DNA of 64,000 nt from UBA1563 sp037440065 (GTDB lineage: Bacteria; Bacteroidota; Ignavibacteria; Ignavibacteriales; Ignavibacteriaceae). The notes beneath the pieces were generated by a model, which had not been told where the DNA came from, did no database searches, and saw only the letters and a program-made list of their open reading frames with translations. The first letter of the stretch is position 1. The number at the start of each line of letters is the position of its first letter. The position numbers and the translations under genes are program-made. Positions 1 to 8,183 of the stretch are shown piece by piece. The stretch lies in assembly GCA_037440065.1 (NCBI GenBank), contig JBBIUV010000015.1, forward strand, positions 124,001-188,000. The letters are read 5' to 3'.

Positions 1-651
1 ACAAATGAACCAATTGAGTTTGAAGTTCCTCTATTCAATAAAGCAGAGGTGACGGAATTTTGTGATGTTCCCGAAGCTTATCTGATTCCGAGGGAATTAC
101 ACTTTGTAATTTATCTTTTGAAACTTCATAAAATTTATGTTGAACAGCTCTTTCAACCGCATATTCTGCACGTAGAGCGGATGCGATTTAAAAACGTAAA
201 GTTCTATGATTCCTCTTTTGAAGGAAGGCAAATGATCGGATTCGATTTAATAAAGTGGCGGGAGAAAAAAAGAATTTCAGAAGGTACTTTTGTGGTAAGA
301 GCAAATCAACGCTCCCTTCGCGTGATCGTTAATTTGTTGGAACCGACAGCTCCCGATTCACTTGCGAAATGGGGATTCTTCAATATGTTCCTGGAAAGAA
401 AAGAATATATAGAACCTTACGCAATGGAGCCGGTTGCGAAAAAAATGCTCACTGAAAACGAACGGTACCGGAAAGATTTTTATCAGAAACTGGAAACAGA
501 TGAAACATTTAAAAATGATCCGGCCAAACGGTTGGACTTCTTTTATAAACGATCTCAGTTTTTTGATAAGAATGAAAAAATTTATCCGATTATTAAATCG
601 TTTGATAAGATTAGGACGAATAGATCAATGGAGGAAAATTACCCGGAGTAA
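1..651 (+). CDS. C-terminal part of an M14-family zinc carboxypeptidase (5' end outside window)
   Basis: The reading frame is open from the first base, so this is the 3' end of a longer gene; an internal GTG at 49 is not a convincing start. No zinc-binding residues are visible because that domain would lie upstream. The assignment rests on the C-terminal region, which resembles the tail of M14 metallocarboxypeptidases of Bacteroidota and relatives. There is a beta-rich segment around VVRANQRSLRVIVNLLEP, then a helical stretch with the pattern DPAKRLDFFYKRSQFFD shortly before the stop. I recall similar FFYxRSxxxD tails from this family, but I could not run a search. The gene converges on hemN and they share a hairpin terminator. 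Alternative: another secreted hydrolase of unknown family. Confidence 0.5.
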   Translation, partial: TNEPIEFEVPLFNKAEVTEFCDVPEAYLIPRELHFVIYLLKLHKIYVEQLFQPHILHVERMRFKNVKFYDSSFEGRQMIGFDLIKWREKKRISEGTFVVRANQRSLRVIVNLLEPTAPDSLAKWGFFNMFLERKEYIEPYAMEPVAKKMLTENERYRKDFYQKLETDETFKNDPAKRLDFFYKRSQFFDKNEKIYPIIKSFDKIRTNRSMEENYPE

Positions 652-675
652 TTGAACCTTAAATGTGATAAAAAT

Positions 676-707
676 AAGAAGTCAGAAGGTGATCAATCTG
701 ACTTCTT
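676..707. terminator. Bidirectional Rho-independent terminator between convergent genes
   Basis: A perfect 10-bp stem (AAGAAGTCAG at 676-685 and CTGACTTCTT at 698-707) encloses a 12-nt loop. A T-rich run follows on the plus strand (708-714) and another on the minus strand (671-674 read in reverse), so it can end both the peptidase gene and the heme operon. Confidence 0.85.
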
Positions 708-712
708 CCTTT

Positions 713-2089
713 TTAAACTGTTCTAGAATATTTTGCTTTGTCTTCTTTTCGTTCGAGATAACCGTCAAAATTCATTGCGATGTTGCGGATGAGAAGTCTT
801 CCCATTTCGCCAACAACAATTTTATCGTCTTCGATCAGAAGCAATTCGTCTGCAATCATTTCTTGCAAGTTAGCTAATCCCCAAGCAAAATATGTTTTGA
901 AATCTATTTTAAATTTCTCTTCCACAGATTTCATGTCGAGTTCAAAATCGCACATCAATTTCATAATTACGTAACGGCGGAGTAGATCGTCATCACTTAA
1001 ATAATAGCCTTTTGAAACGGGCAAAGACTCATTATCAAGTGCAGCGAAATATTCTTTTTCTGTTTTTAAATTCTGAGCGTAAACACGTTGCAGCTGACTA
1101 ATTCCAGTTATACCAAACGAATACAGATCAGTTCCGGAGCGGGTGCTGTATCCTTGAAAATTCCGGTGAAGTTTTTTCTCCCTCATAGCAACGGCAAGTT
1201 CATCGTCGGGTTTAGCAAAGTGATCCATTCCTAAAAATACATACCCTGCGCCGGTTAGTTTTTCAATGGTCATTTTTAGAATTTCTAATTTTTCTTCCGC
1301 CGGCGGTAAATCTTCAGGATGAATTAAAGCCATGTGTTTCTTCATCCATGGAACGTGGGCATAATTAAAGACCGCAATTCTATTGGGTGAAATGTCGATC
1401 ATCTTTTCAACAGTTGCTTCGAACGTCTTTAGTGTTTGAAAGGGTAATCCGTAAATTAAATCGAGATTGATGCTTTGATAACCAAGTTCTCGAATCCACT
1501 CAACCGTTTGCCTGGTGATGTCTTCCGGTTGAACACGGTTAGTTGCGACTTGCACTTTTTCGTTAAAGTCCTGCACACCCATACTGATGCGGTTGAAACC
1601 GTTATTGCGTAATGCGGTGAGATGATCTCTTGTCAATCCGCGCGGATCTATTTCACAACCGTTCTCGGAGTTATCATAAAAATTAAATGATTGATGAATG
1701 TAGGAAGCGAGATTATTTATTTCGTCCGGATTCAAGTGAGTCGGTGTTCCGCCGCCCCAATGGAGCTGCGTAACTTTTCGGTTCACATTAAGAAAGCTTC
1801 GAAGAAGATCAATCTCTTTCTTAACATATTTCACGTAATCTTTTATGCGGTCGCGGTTGCGCGTGATAATCATGTTGCAGCCGCAGAAATAGCAGAGTGT
1901 GTCGCAGTATGGTAAGTGAAAGTAAAGCGAAAGATCGGGAAGGTTTTCGCCATAATTTGTTTTTACAATTTCGTCAAGAAACTTTTCCGAAGTAAACGCT
2001 TCATTAAATTGCGGTGCAGTCGGGTAACTTGTATACCGGGGTCCTGGTTTGTCATATTTTTTAAATTTTGTCAGATCAAAATTGAACAT
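713..2089 (-). CDS. hemN: Oxygen-independent coproporphyrinogen III dehydrogenase
   Basis: This radical-SAM enzyme decarboxylates coproporphyrinogen III to protoporphyrinogen IX in the cytoplasm without oxygen. The sequence shows the HemN-type cluster motif Cys62-x3-Cys66-x2-Cys69-x-Cys71, whose first three cysteines bind the 4Fe-4S cluster. The HemN N-terminal signature GPRYTSYPTAPQF lies at about residues 16-28 and the WGGGTP SAM-binding motif follows the cluster motif. The length of 458 aa is normal for bona fide HemN and longer than the HemW look-alikes, and the C-terminal HemN domain is present. It is the last gene of the minus-strand heme operon, separated from hemE by about 100 bp containing an inverted repeat. 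An oxygen-independent enzyme suits an anaerobe or facultative anaerobe. Confidence 0.95.
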   Translation of the reverse strand: MFNFDLTKFKKYDKPGPRYTSYPTAPQFNEAFTSEKFLDEIVKTNYGENLPDLSLYFHLPYCDTLCYFCGCNMIITRNRDRIKDYVKYVKKEIDLLRSFLNVNRKVTQLHWGGGTPTHLNPDEINNLASYIHQSFNFYDNSENGCEIDPRGLTRDHLTALRNNGFNRISMGVQDFNEKVQVATNRVQPEDITRQTVEWIRELGYQSINLDLIYGLPFQTLKTFEATVEKMIDISPNRIAVFNYAHVPWMKKHMALIHPEDLPPAEEKLEILKMTIEKLTGAGYVFLGMDHFAKPDDELAVAMREKKLHRNFQGYSTRSGTDLYSFGITGISQLQRVYAQNLKTEKEYFAALDNESLPVSKGYYLSDDDLLRRYVIMKLMCDFELDMKSVEEKFKIDFKTYFAWGLANLQEMIADELLLIEDDKIVVGEMGRLLIRNIAMNFDGYLERKEDKAKYSRTV

Positions 2090-2104
2090 AATAACTCCAT
2101 TAAA

Positions 2105-2170
2105 AATTGGGACGCAGATTTTTTAAGTCATTTATGATTTGTTATGATCTTAACAAATCTGCGTCCAATT
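2105..2170. repeat. Imperfect inverted repeat between hemE and hemN
   Basis: The arms AATTGGGACGCAGATT (2105-2120) and AAATCTGCGTCCAATT (2155-2170) are complementary except for one extra G, and they enclose 34 nt. The element fills most of the hemE-hemN spacer. It could be a processing or attenuation hairpin inside the operon, or a copy of a dispersed intergenic repeat. It lacks a clear T-run for a terminator in the minus direction. Confidence 0.7.
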
Positions 2171-2190
2171 GAGACTACAAATCGATAGTT

Positions 2191-3243
2191 TTAATTTTTA
2201 GCGTTAAAAATCTTACTTTCTTCTTTCACTATTCTCACCAACGCTTTTGCATTTTCCGGATTTACGTCTGGTAATATGCCATGACCGAGGTTGAAAATAT
2301 GTCCGCTTCCTTTTCCATAAGATGCCAAAACTTTTTTTGCTCCTTCACGGATTTTAGATTCATCAGCATAAAGAACGGTTGGATCAAGGTTTCCTTGCAG
2401 AGAAACGTTTTTACCGATTTTTTTTCTTACAGATTTTAAATCCATTGTCCAATCGAGGCCAACAACATCCGCACCACATTTAGAAAGTTTCTTAAGTTTG
2501 TAATGCACTCCTTTTGCAAAGACAATAACCGGTTCATCTTTTCTTTCAAGTTCAGAAATGATCTGCGAGATATAATTGAGTGAAAATTCTTGAAAATCAT
2601 TTGGAGCAAGAATTCCTCCCCACGTATCAAAAATTTGTACAGCGTTTGCACCTACATCAATCTTTGCTGAAAGATAAGTTGCAACAGCCTTTGCGATTTT
2701 ATTTAAAAGTGAATGGGCAAGTTTTGGATTTCCGTACAACAATTTTTTTATCTCGGAAAAGTTTTTTGAACCGCGCCCCTCAACCATATAAGTCAACAGC
2801 GTAAACGGCGAACCGGCAAAACCGATGAGCGGAACTCTACCTTTTAATTCTTTTTTTGTTAAAGAAACCGCATCGAGTACATATTTCAAATCTTTTGTTG
2901 GTTCAATTTCTTTCAGCAATTTCGCATCTTCTTCGTTTCGAATGGGATGATGAAAGATCGGTCCCTTTCCTTCATGCATTTCGAGATGCATTCCCATTGC
3001 TTCGGGAATAACGAGAATGTCTGAAAAAATTATTGCCGCATCAACGCCAATAATATCAACGGGTTGAATAGTTACTTCGGCAGCAAGTTCGGGAGTTTTG
3101 CACATTGTGAGAAAATCTGCTTTCTCACGCACTGCACGGTATTGCGGTAAATACCGCCCGGCTTGGCGCATGATCCAGATCGGTGTGCGCTCAACTTTTT
3201 CTTTTCTGCAAGCGCGTAAGAAGAGATCGTTTTTAATTTTCAT
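2191..3243 (-). CDS. hemE: Uroporphyrinogen decarboxylase
   Basis: HemE removes the four acetate carboxyl groups of uroporphyrinogen III to give coproporphyrinogen III, without a cofactor. At 350 aa it has the expected size. The N-terminal signature WIMRQAGRYLPQYR (residues 23-36) carries the substrate-binding arginines, and the second family signature GFAGSPFTLLTYMVEG is present in the middle. The C-terminal GHGILPDVNPEN segment is also typical. Its start overlaps the 3' end of hemD by 11 bp, which suggests translational coupling within the operon. Confidence 0.96.
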   Translation of the reverse strand: MKIKNDLFLRACRKEKVERTPIWIMRQAGRYLPQYRAVREKADFLTMCKTPELAAEVTIQPVDIIGVDAAIIFSDILVIPEAMGMHLEMHEGKGPIFHHPIRNEEDAKLLKEIEPTKDLKYVLDAVSLTKKELKGRVPLIGFAGSPFTLLTYMVEGRGSKNFSEIKKLLYGNPKLAHSLLNKIAKAVATYLSAKIDVGANAVQIFDTWGGILAPNDFQEFSLNYISQIISELERKDEPVIVFAKGVHYKLKKLSKCGADVVGLDWTMDLKSVRKKIGKNVSLQGNLDPTVLYADESKIREGAKKVLASYGKGSGHIFNLGHGILPDVNPENAKALVRIVKEESKIFNAKN

Positions 3244-4963
3244 TTCGGGGCTTTCTTTTTTTTAATACATAGCGAATAACTTTTTTATCCGACGGGCGGT
3301 GAGGTTGAAAATTTGGTTTAGCCTGATGTGGAAATTTTGGATTTTTCTGAGGCGGAACGGTATAGTATTCTTCAATACTTGCTATAGCGTGAGTCACAGC
3401 AAATTTTTTAGGAACAACATCAACCCGTACTCTTGTTTTTTCTATGGCATCTTTTGTTGTTGGTCCAATTGCGGCAATTTTACTCTTTCCGAAAAATTCT
3501 CTGGGTTTAGTTATCTCCATTAATGCTAAAAAATTCTGGTAGGTTGAAGGACTGGTAAAGAGATACCAATCGATTTTGCTGGTTCTTACTTTTTCAATTA
3601 TTTCGGCAATAGATTCCTTTTTAGGAATTAAAATATCATAAACAGAAACAGTTTTAACAGTGGCTCCAAATCGTTTTAAACCTTCACGAAACTCATCTCT
3701 TCCAATAGCCGAGCGGGGAAGCAGTACAACTTTATTTTCGAGCGGTTCTATAGCAAATAATTTTAACAAGCCGAGCGCGCTGAAATCTTCGGGAACGAGA
3801 TCAACTTTTATCTGATTCTCTGCACAGACGGCAGCTGTTTTTTTACCAACACAAGCTACTTTTATGTTTGCGTAATCGATATTGAAATTTTTCTCTTTCA
3901 CCAATTGAAGAAAATATTTTATTGCATTTCCCGATTGAAAGACCAAATAGTCAATTTTGTTTTCTCCAAGAATAGTTCTCAATTTTTCCTCGGCGTCAAC
4001 CGGCACAACTTCTAAAGCTGGAAAACTTATAAGATTTGCTTCCTTCTTCTTAAAAAAGTTTATCGTTTCTTGAGATTGCTCCTCCGCTCTGGTAAGCACG
4101 ATGGTTCTGTTTTTCAAATAATTTTTTGGCTTTTTGGTTTTCTTCTTTTGCGGCGGGGCAATGGGAGAATCTTCGTTATTTGTTGTTTCGCGTTTAGGAG
4201 CAAATCTTTCGATATTTGCGACCGCATGTGTTAAAGCAAATTTTTTTGAGAAGACATTAACTCTAACATTCGACTCTTGCAGCGCTTCTTTTGTATTGGG
4301 TCCAATTGCTGCAATTTTGCTATCCTTAAAGAATTCTTGTGGATCGGCTATTTCCAGTAACTCTATAAAATTTTGGTAGGTAACAGGGCTTGTAAAAAGA
4401 TACCAATCCACATTACTGGTTTTTATCTTTTCGATTTCTTCAGTTATGGTTTCTTTCTCAGGTTTTTGAATATCATATACTGTGAGTTGTTTTACGTCTG
4501 CTCCAAGCCTTTTCAGATCTTCATAAAACTCATCTCTTACCGAGGGAGAACCGGGAAGAAGAATGGTTTTGTTTTCAAGCGATTCTTGGGCTAATAATTT
4601 TACTAATCCTTTTGCACTAAAATCAGCCGAGACTAAATCAAGCTTCATTTGATTTTGTGAACAGAGCGCAGCGGTTTTTTTTCCGTAGCATCCGATCTTC
4701 ATCGTATCATAATTAATGTCCAGATTTTTTTCTTTTACCAGGTGCGCAAAATATTTTATAGCGTTGGCTGATTGAAAGATCAAATAATCGACTTTACTTT
4801 CTTCCAGAATAGTTTGTAGTTGGGTTGAAGCATCAATTAACACTACTTGCAGTGAGGGGAATGTTAAAAGATTAGCGCCTATATTTTTAAAAAAATTAAT
4901 CGTTTCTTTAGATGGTTCTTCCGCGGTTGTAAGAACGAGGGTTTTGTTTTTTAGAGTTTCCAT
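3233..4963 (-). CDS. hemD: Double uroporphyrinogen-III synthase (two fused HemD units)
   Basis: HemD closes hydroxymethylbilane with D-ring inversion to uroporphyrinogen III. Normal HemD is about 250 aa; this protein is 576 aa and consists of two full HEM4-type units in tandem. Unit 1 covers about residues 3-255 and unit 2 about 283-534, offset by 279. They share parallel motifs: LKNKTLVLTTAEE versus LKNRTIVLTRAEE, VDYLIFQSANAIKYF versus IDYLVFQSGNAIKYF, and WYLFTSPVTYQNF versus WYLFTSPSTYQNF. A Lys/Pro-rich linker joins them and a basic, proline-rich tail (535-576) ends the protein. The gene sits between hemC (2 bp gap) and hemE (11 bp overlap), so the pathway assignment is firm. Which unit is active cannot be read from the sequence, since HemD has few invariant residues. 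Confidence 0.9.
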   Translation of the reverse strand: METLKNKTLVLTTAEEPSKETINFFKNIGANLLTFPSLQVVLIDASTQLQTILEESKVDYLIFQSANAIKYFAHLVKEKNLDINYDTMKIGCYGKKTAALCSQNQMKLDLVSADFSAKGLVKLLAQESLENKTILLPGSPSVRDEFYEDLKRLGADVKQLTVYDIQKPEKETITEEIEKIKTSNVDWYLFTSPVTYQNFIELLEIADPQEFFKDSKIAAIGPNTKEALQESNVRVNVFSKKFALTHAVANIERFAPKRETTNNEDSPIAPPQKKKTKKPKNYLKNRTIVLTRAEEQSQETINFFKKKEANLISFPALEVVPVDAEEKLRTILGENKIDYLVFQSGNAIKYFLQLVKEKNFNIDYANIKVACVGKKTAAVCAENQIKVDLVPEDFSALGLLKLFAIEPLENKVVLLPRSAIGRDEFREGLKRFGATVKTVSVYDILIPKKESIAEIIEKVRTSKIDWYLFTSPSTYQNFLALMEITKPREFFGKSKIAAIGPTTKDAIEKTRVRVDVVPKKFAVTHAIASIEEYYTVPPQKNPKFPHQAKPNFQPHRPSDKKVIRYVLKKRKPRNEN

Positions 4964-4965
4964 TT

Positions 4966-5907
4966 TTATTTAAGCCTTACTGAGTTATACACTTCCTCCA
5001 GTATTTGTTTTGCGCCTGCTTTTAATAAATCTTTTGCAAGCGATTTCCCAAGTTTTTCCGGCTCTCGCTTAGTTCCTTTAACTTTTTTTCTGAAAGTGAG
5101 CGAACCGTCTATGGAACCAACGATGGCGTCGAGATAAAGTCCGTTTGATTTTACTTCTGCAAAAGCTCCTATGGGAACCTGGCAGCCTCCTTCCAATTCT
5201 TTTAATAAAGCTCGTTCTGCTATCACCGCTAGATATGTTGCTTCGTGATGAAGCGCCTGCAATAGTTCTTCAGCAAAAATATTGTCTTTATGAATTTCAA
5301 TTCCCAGTGCACCTTGTCCTACTGCAGGAAGCATTTCATCTTTGCTGATGTAGGAGGAAATATGTTTTTTCAATCCTAACCGTTCAACTCCGGCGCGGGC
5401 AAGAATAATTGCGTCCCATTGTGATTCCAAGAATTTTTGAATGCGCGTAGGAACATTTCCGCGAAGCTCAACAACATTTAAATCAGGACGAAGATGCAAA
5501 AGTTGTGATCTTCTCCTCAATGAACCTGTAGCAACAATAGCCCCTTCTTTCAAGTTCCAAATGGTTGTTCCTTTTTTTCTTGCTATCAGCACATCTTCAA
5601 CATCGTGGCGTTTGGTAACGGCTGCAAGTTTTAGTCCCGTGGGAATTTCTGTCTGTAAATCTTTTAAACTATGAACGGCGATATCAACTTCACGGTTTAG
5701 CAAGGCAACTTCAAGTTCTTTTGTGAATAATCCCTTGTCGCCGATCTTCGAAAGAGCGACATCGAGAATTTTATCTCCTTTTGTCTTAATGAGTTTTATT
5801 TCAACCGAAATGTGTTTGTGTGCTTTTTCCAATTCACGTTTAATAAATTTTGCCTGCCAGAGCGCAAGCTCGCTTCCGCGTGAACCGATGATTAATTTTT
5901 GTTTCAT
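4966..5907 (-). CDS. hemC: Porphobilinogen deaminase (hydroxymethylbilane synthase)
   Basis: HemC polymerises four porphobilinogen molecules into hydroxymethylbilane using a covalently bound dipyrromethane cofactor. The cofactor-attachment motif GGCQVPIGAFA is present with Cys242. Other family segments are SRGSELALWQAKF near the N-terminus, VHSLKDLQTEIP (78-89) with the catalytic Asp83, and GSLRRRSQL (128-136). The length of 313 aa is standard. It lies 8 bp after hemA and 2 bp before the double hemD, in pathway order. Confidence 0.97.
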   Translation of the reverse strand: MKQKLIIGSRGSELALWQAKFIKRELEKAHKHISVEIKLIKTKGDKILDVALSKIGDKGLFTKELEVALLNREVDIAVHSLKDLQTEIPTGLKLAAVTKRHDVEDVLIARKKGTTIWNLKEGAIVATGSLRRRSQLLHLRPDLNVVELRGNVPTRIQKFLESQWDAIILARAGVERLGLKKHISSYISKDEMLPAVGQGALGIEIHKDNIFAEELLQALHHEATYLAVIAERALLKELEGGCQVPIGAFAEVKSNGLYLDAIVGSIDGSLTFRKKVKGTKREPEKLGKSLAKDLLKAGAKQILEEVYNSVRLK

Positions 5908-5915
5908 TTTATCCT

Positions 5916-7196
5916 TTAAACTTCAGTATTACTTTTATTTTTTATTCCGAACAGATCGCGAACAAGCGCAATTTTTGTGGCCGATTCAGTTGTGTTGATT
6001 CCCTGTTCTGCAACTTTGCGCAGTTCGGTTGTTGGATGATGCAATAGTTTGTTAATGATTCGTTTGGTCACCAATTCCAATTTTTCTTGATCTTCTTTTG
6101 AGAATTTATTTTTATAACCTTCTACTTCCGCGATGCGGATTTCTTCATAATAATCGCGAAGTGATTTTATTGTCGGTGCAATTTCAAGCGAATTATACCA
6201 GCCGAAAAAGCTTATCAGTTCGTCCATGATGATATTTTGCACTTTCGGAATTTCATCCTTCCGTTTTTTCATATTGTGCTCAACAATAATGTTCAGCGAA
6301 TCAATATCGTTATAAAAAACGTTATCAATATTTCGTGCCTCGGGATCAATATCACGAGGAAGAGCAATATCCATTAAAACGGTTGCAGCGTTCCCGCGCT
6401 TTTTCATCGTCGTTTTAATTTCTTCTTTTGTTAGAATCAAATTTGGCGAAGAGGTAGCACTAATGATAATATCGAAATCAGCCAAATGTTCTTTAAACCT
6501 TTCGAACGGAAGAATTTGGGCATCAATTTCGGAGGCTATTTGTTCTGCCTTCCCAATGGTTCTGTTTGTTATAGAAAGTTTACCGATGTGTTTATCGTGC
6601 AGATGCTGCGCGGCAATTTTTCCGGTTTCACCCATCCCAATAACAAGCGCAGACTTTTTAGAAAGATTAGAAAAGATTTTTTCAATCAACTGCACGGCGG
6701 CGTAGCTAACGGTTATGGCTCCGTCGCTTATGGTGGTTTCTGTTTTTGCCCGTTTGCCGACACGAATTGCCGAATCGAAAACTCTGTTAACTAAAAATCC
6801 GGCAAACTGTTTATCTTGGGCTAATTGGAAGGATTCTTTTACCTGTCCGAGAATTTGATTATCGCCAATCAGCAGTGAATCAATTCCCGCGATCACCTTA
6901 AAAAGATGATTGAGCGCGCTGCACGAAAAGAATTTTTGAAAATGTTCATCGGACAAATTCGAAATTGATTTTTTCTCGACGAGAAAATTTTCCAGTTCTA
7001 GATAACTTGTTCCGGCATCTTTCGGAATGCCGTACAATTCCGTCCGGTTACAAGTTGATATAATAAATCCTTCGGAGAAATATTTTTCTTTCAGTTCATC
7101 TAGGAAAAGTTTTATTTCATCGGTAGAAAGATGGACTTCTTCTCGCAGAGCAACCGGTGCAGTGTGATGATTTATTGAAATTGCGAGCAGGTTCAT
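5916..7196 (-). CDS. hemA: Glutamyl-tRNA reductase
   Basis: HemA reduces glutamyl-tRNA(Glu) with NADPH to glutamate-1-semialdehyde, the committed step of the C5 tetrapyrrole route. The catalytic cysteine is in the motif STCNRTELYG (Cys49). SINHHTAPV lies near the N-terminus, and the NADPH-binding Rossmann motif GMGETG follows the central region. The length is 426 aa. The C-terminal dimerisation domain ends with the HHPTTELRK segment. The partner aminotransferase gene hemL and hemB are not in this window. Confidence 0.96.
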   Translation of the reverse strand: MNLLAISINHHTAPVALREEVHLSTDEIKLFLDELKEKYFSEGFIISTCNRTELYGIPKDAGTSYLELENFLVEKKSISNLSDEHFQKFFSCSALNHLFKVIAGIDSLLIGDNQILGQVKESFQLAQDKQFAGFLVNRVFDSAIRVGKRAKTETTISDGAITVSYAAVQLIEKIFSNLSKKSALVIGMGETGKIAAQHLHDKHIGKLSITNRTIGKAEQIASEIDAQILPFERFKEHLADFDIIISATSSPNLILTKEEIKTTMKKRGNAATVLMDIALPRDIDPEARNIDNVFYNDIDSLNIIVEHNMKKRKDEIPKVQNIIMDELISFFGWYNSLEIAPTIKSLRDYYEEIRIAEVEGYKNKFSKEDQEKLELVTKRIINKLLHHPTTELRKVAEQGINTTESATKIALVRDLFGIKNKSNTEV

Positions 7197-7248
7197 AAAA
7201 TGTATTTACTTCGGTTCTTATTCAGTTTTAGTCGATGGTCAATGATCA

Positions 7249-8073
7249 TTAATAAAATGCGTGAAAACTTTTAGCGAGGAAATTTGTAACAATGGTTGAA
7301 AAAATTGCAATTCCAAATCCAATGATAGAAAAAACGACAACTTTCTTTCCTTGTAATTTGCCGGAGATTTTAGTGGTGATTCCTATTCCGTATAAAAGCC
7401 AAACTAAAAACGTTGCCACTAATTTTGGATCTAAATAGGAAAAATCGGGAAATGCTTTCGGCAGCCAAATTACGCCAATACTGATAGCAACACTTAGTAA
7501 AATAAATCCAATTATCGCGGAATAAAAACTTAATTTTTCCAAAATCTCCAGGTTTGGTAAGCGCTCAAAAATCAATCCGAACCGGTTTAATTTTAAATCT
7601 TTGTAGAGCATCAGATATAAAAATCCATACACAGCAGAAATTGTAATTCCTGCGTAACCAAGCAATGCATGAAGCACGTGAACGCCAAGTAAATTACTCC
7701 GCAGTACCTCTTTTACCTGGAACAAATCAACAATAAAAATTGATGAAATAGTTTGAAAGATTAGAGATATAACGATAATAAAAAGCCCGGTTCCCCGGAT
7801 ATCGGTTACCAACTCCAAAATGAAATAGGAAAAACTGACTGAAAACGCCAGCACGGTAAAAATTTCAAAAACATTCGTTATCGGCGGATGATCAAATGCT
7901 GTAGTTCGTGCAATTAAATAAAAAGTATGAAAGACAAGCGTTAGAAAGAGAAACAATCTTTTAACGTTTGAGAGCCTTCTTTCGTCTTTCTGAAAATCAT
8001 AGAGATAGATGGCAAAAGACGCCAGATAAAATAATGGAAGAAGTATGTTTGAAACGTCGACCGCATTTTTCAT
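7249..8073 (-). CDS. hemX: HemX-like / CcsA-family integral membrane protein
   Basis: The 274-aa protein has about eight hydrophobic segments and matches the cytochrome c assembly (CcsA/ResC) superfamily in layout. The conserved HVLHALLGYAGITIS and DPKLVATFLVWLLYG segments are visible. The tryptophan-rich WGxxWxWD heme-handling motif of true CcsA is not present: only the DPK remains. This points to the HemX branch, which in Bacillus sits beside hemA and influences glutamyl-tRNA reductase level. It is the first gene of the heme operon, 52 bp before hemA. The role here is inferred from position. Confidence 0.75.
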   Translation of the reverse strand: MKNAVDVSNILLPLFYLASFAIYLYDFQKDERRLSNVKRLFLFLTLVFHTFYLIARTTAFDHPPITNVFEIFTVLAFSVSFSYFILELVTDIRGTGLFIIVISLIFQTISSIFIVDLFQVKEVLRSNLLGVHVLHALLGYAGITISAVYGFLYLMLYKDLKLNRFGLIFERLPNLEILEKLSFYSAIIGFILLSVAISIGVIWLPKAFPDFSYLDPKLVATFLVWLLYGIGITTKISGKLQGKKVVVFSIIGFGIAIFSTIVTNFLAKSFHAFY

Positions 8074-8097
8074 AAAGATTTTTTTTAATTTTTTGTT

Positions 8098-8118
8098 GCA
8101 AAGTTATCGAAACTTTGC
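8098..8118. promoter_or_regulatory. Perfect palindrome inside the divergent hemX/gpmA promoter region
   Basis: GCAAAGTT (8098-8105) and AACTTTGC (8111-8118) form an 8-bp perfect inverted repeat around ATCGA. It overlaps the predicted -7 element of the heme operon and the -33 element of gpmA, where a repressor or activator could act on both. It could also be chance, because both promoters use TTTG motifs. Confidence 0.45.
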
Positions 8119-8129
8119 GCTGTAAACAA
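8099..8129 (-). promoter_or_regulatory. Predicted Bacteroidota-type promoter of the heme operon
   Basis: On the minus strand a TTG (8129-8127) is followed by exactly 20 nt and then TAACTTTG (8106-8099). This matches the -33 TTG / -7 TAnnTTTG consensus described for Bacteroidota housekeeping promoters. Transcription would start about 20 nt before hemX. Confidence 0.6.
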
Positions 8130-8149
8130 TGAAAAAATTAGTAAGTTTG
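8115..8149 (+). promoter_or_regulatory. Predicted Bacteroidota-type promoter of gpmA
   Basis: TTTG (8114-8117) and TAAGTTTG (8142-8149) resemble the -33 and -7 elements, with 24 nt between TTG and TA, slightly longer than usual. The start codon of gpmA follows 34 nt later, preceded by an AAAGGA ribosome binding site. Confidence 0.45.
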
Positions 8150-8183
8150 TAGTCGAAAATAGGACTATCACAAAGGATTAAAA

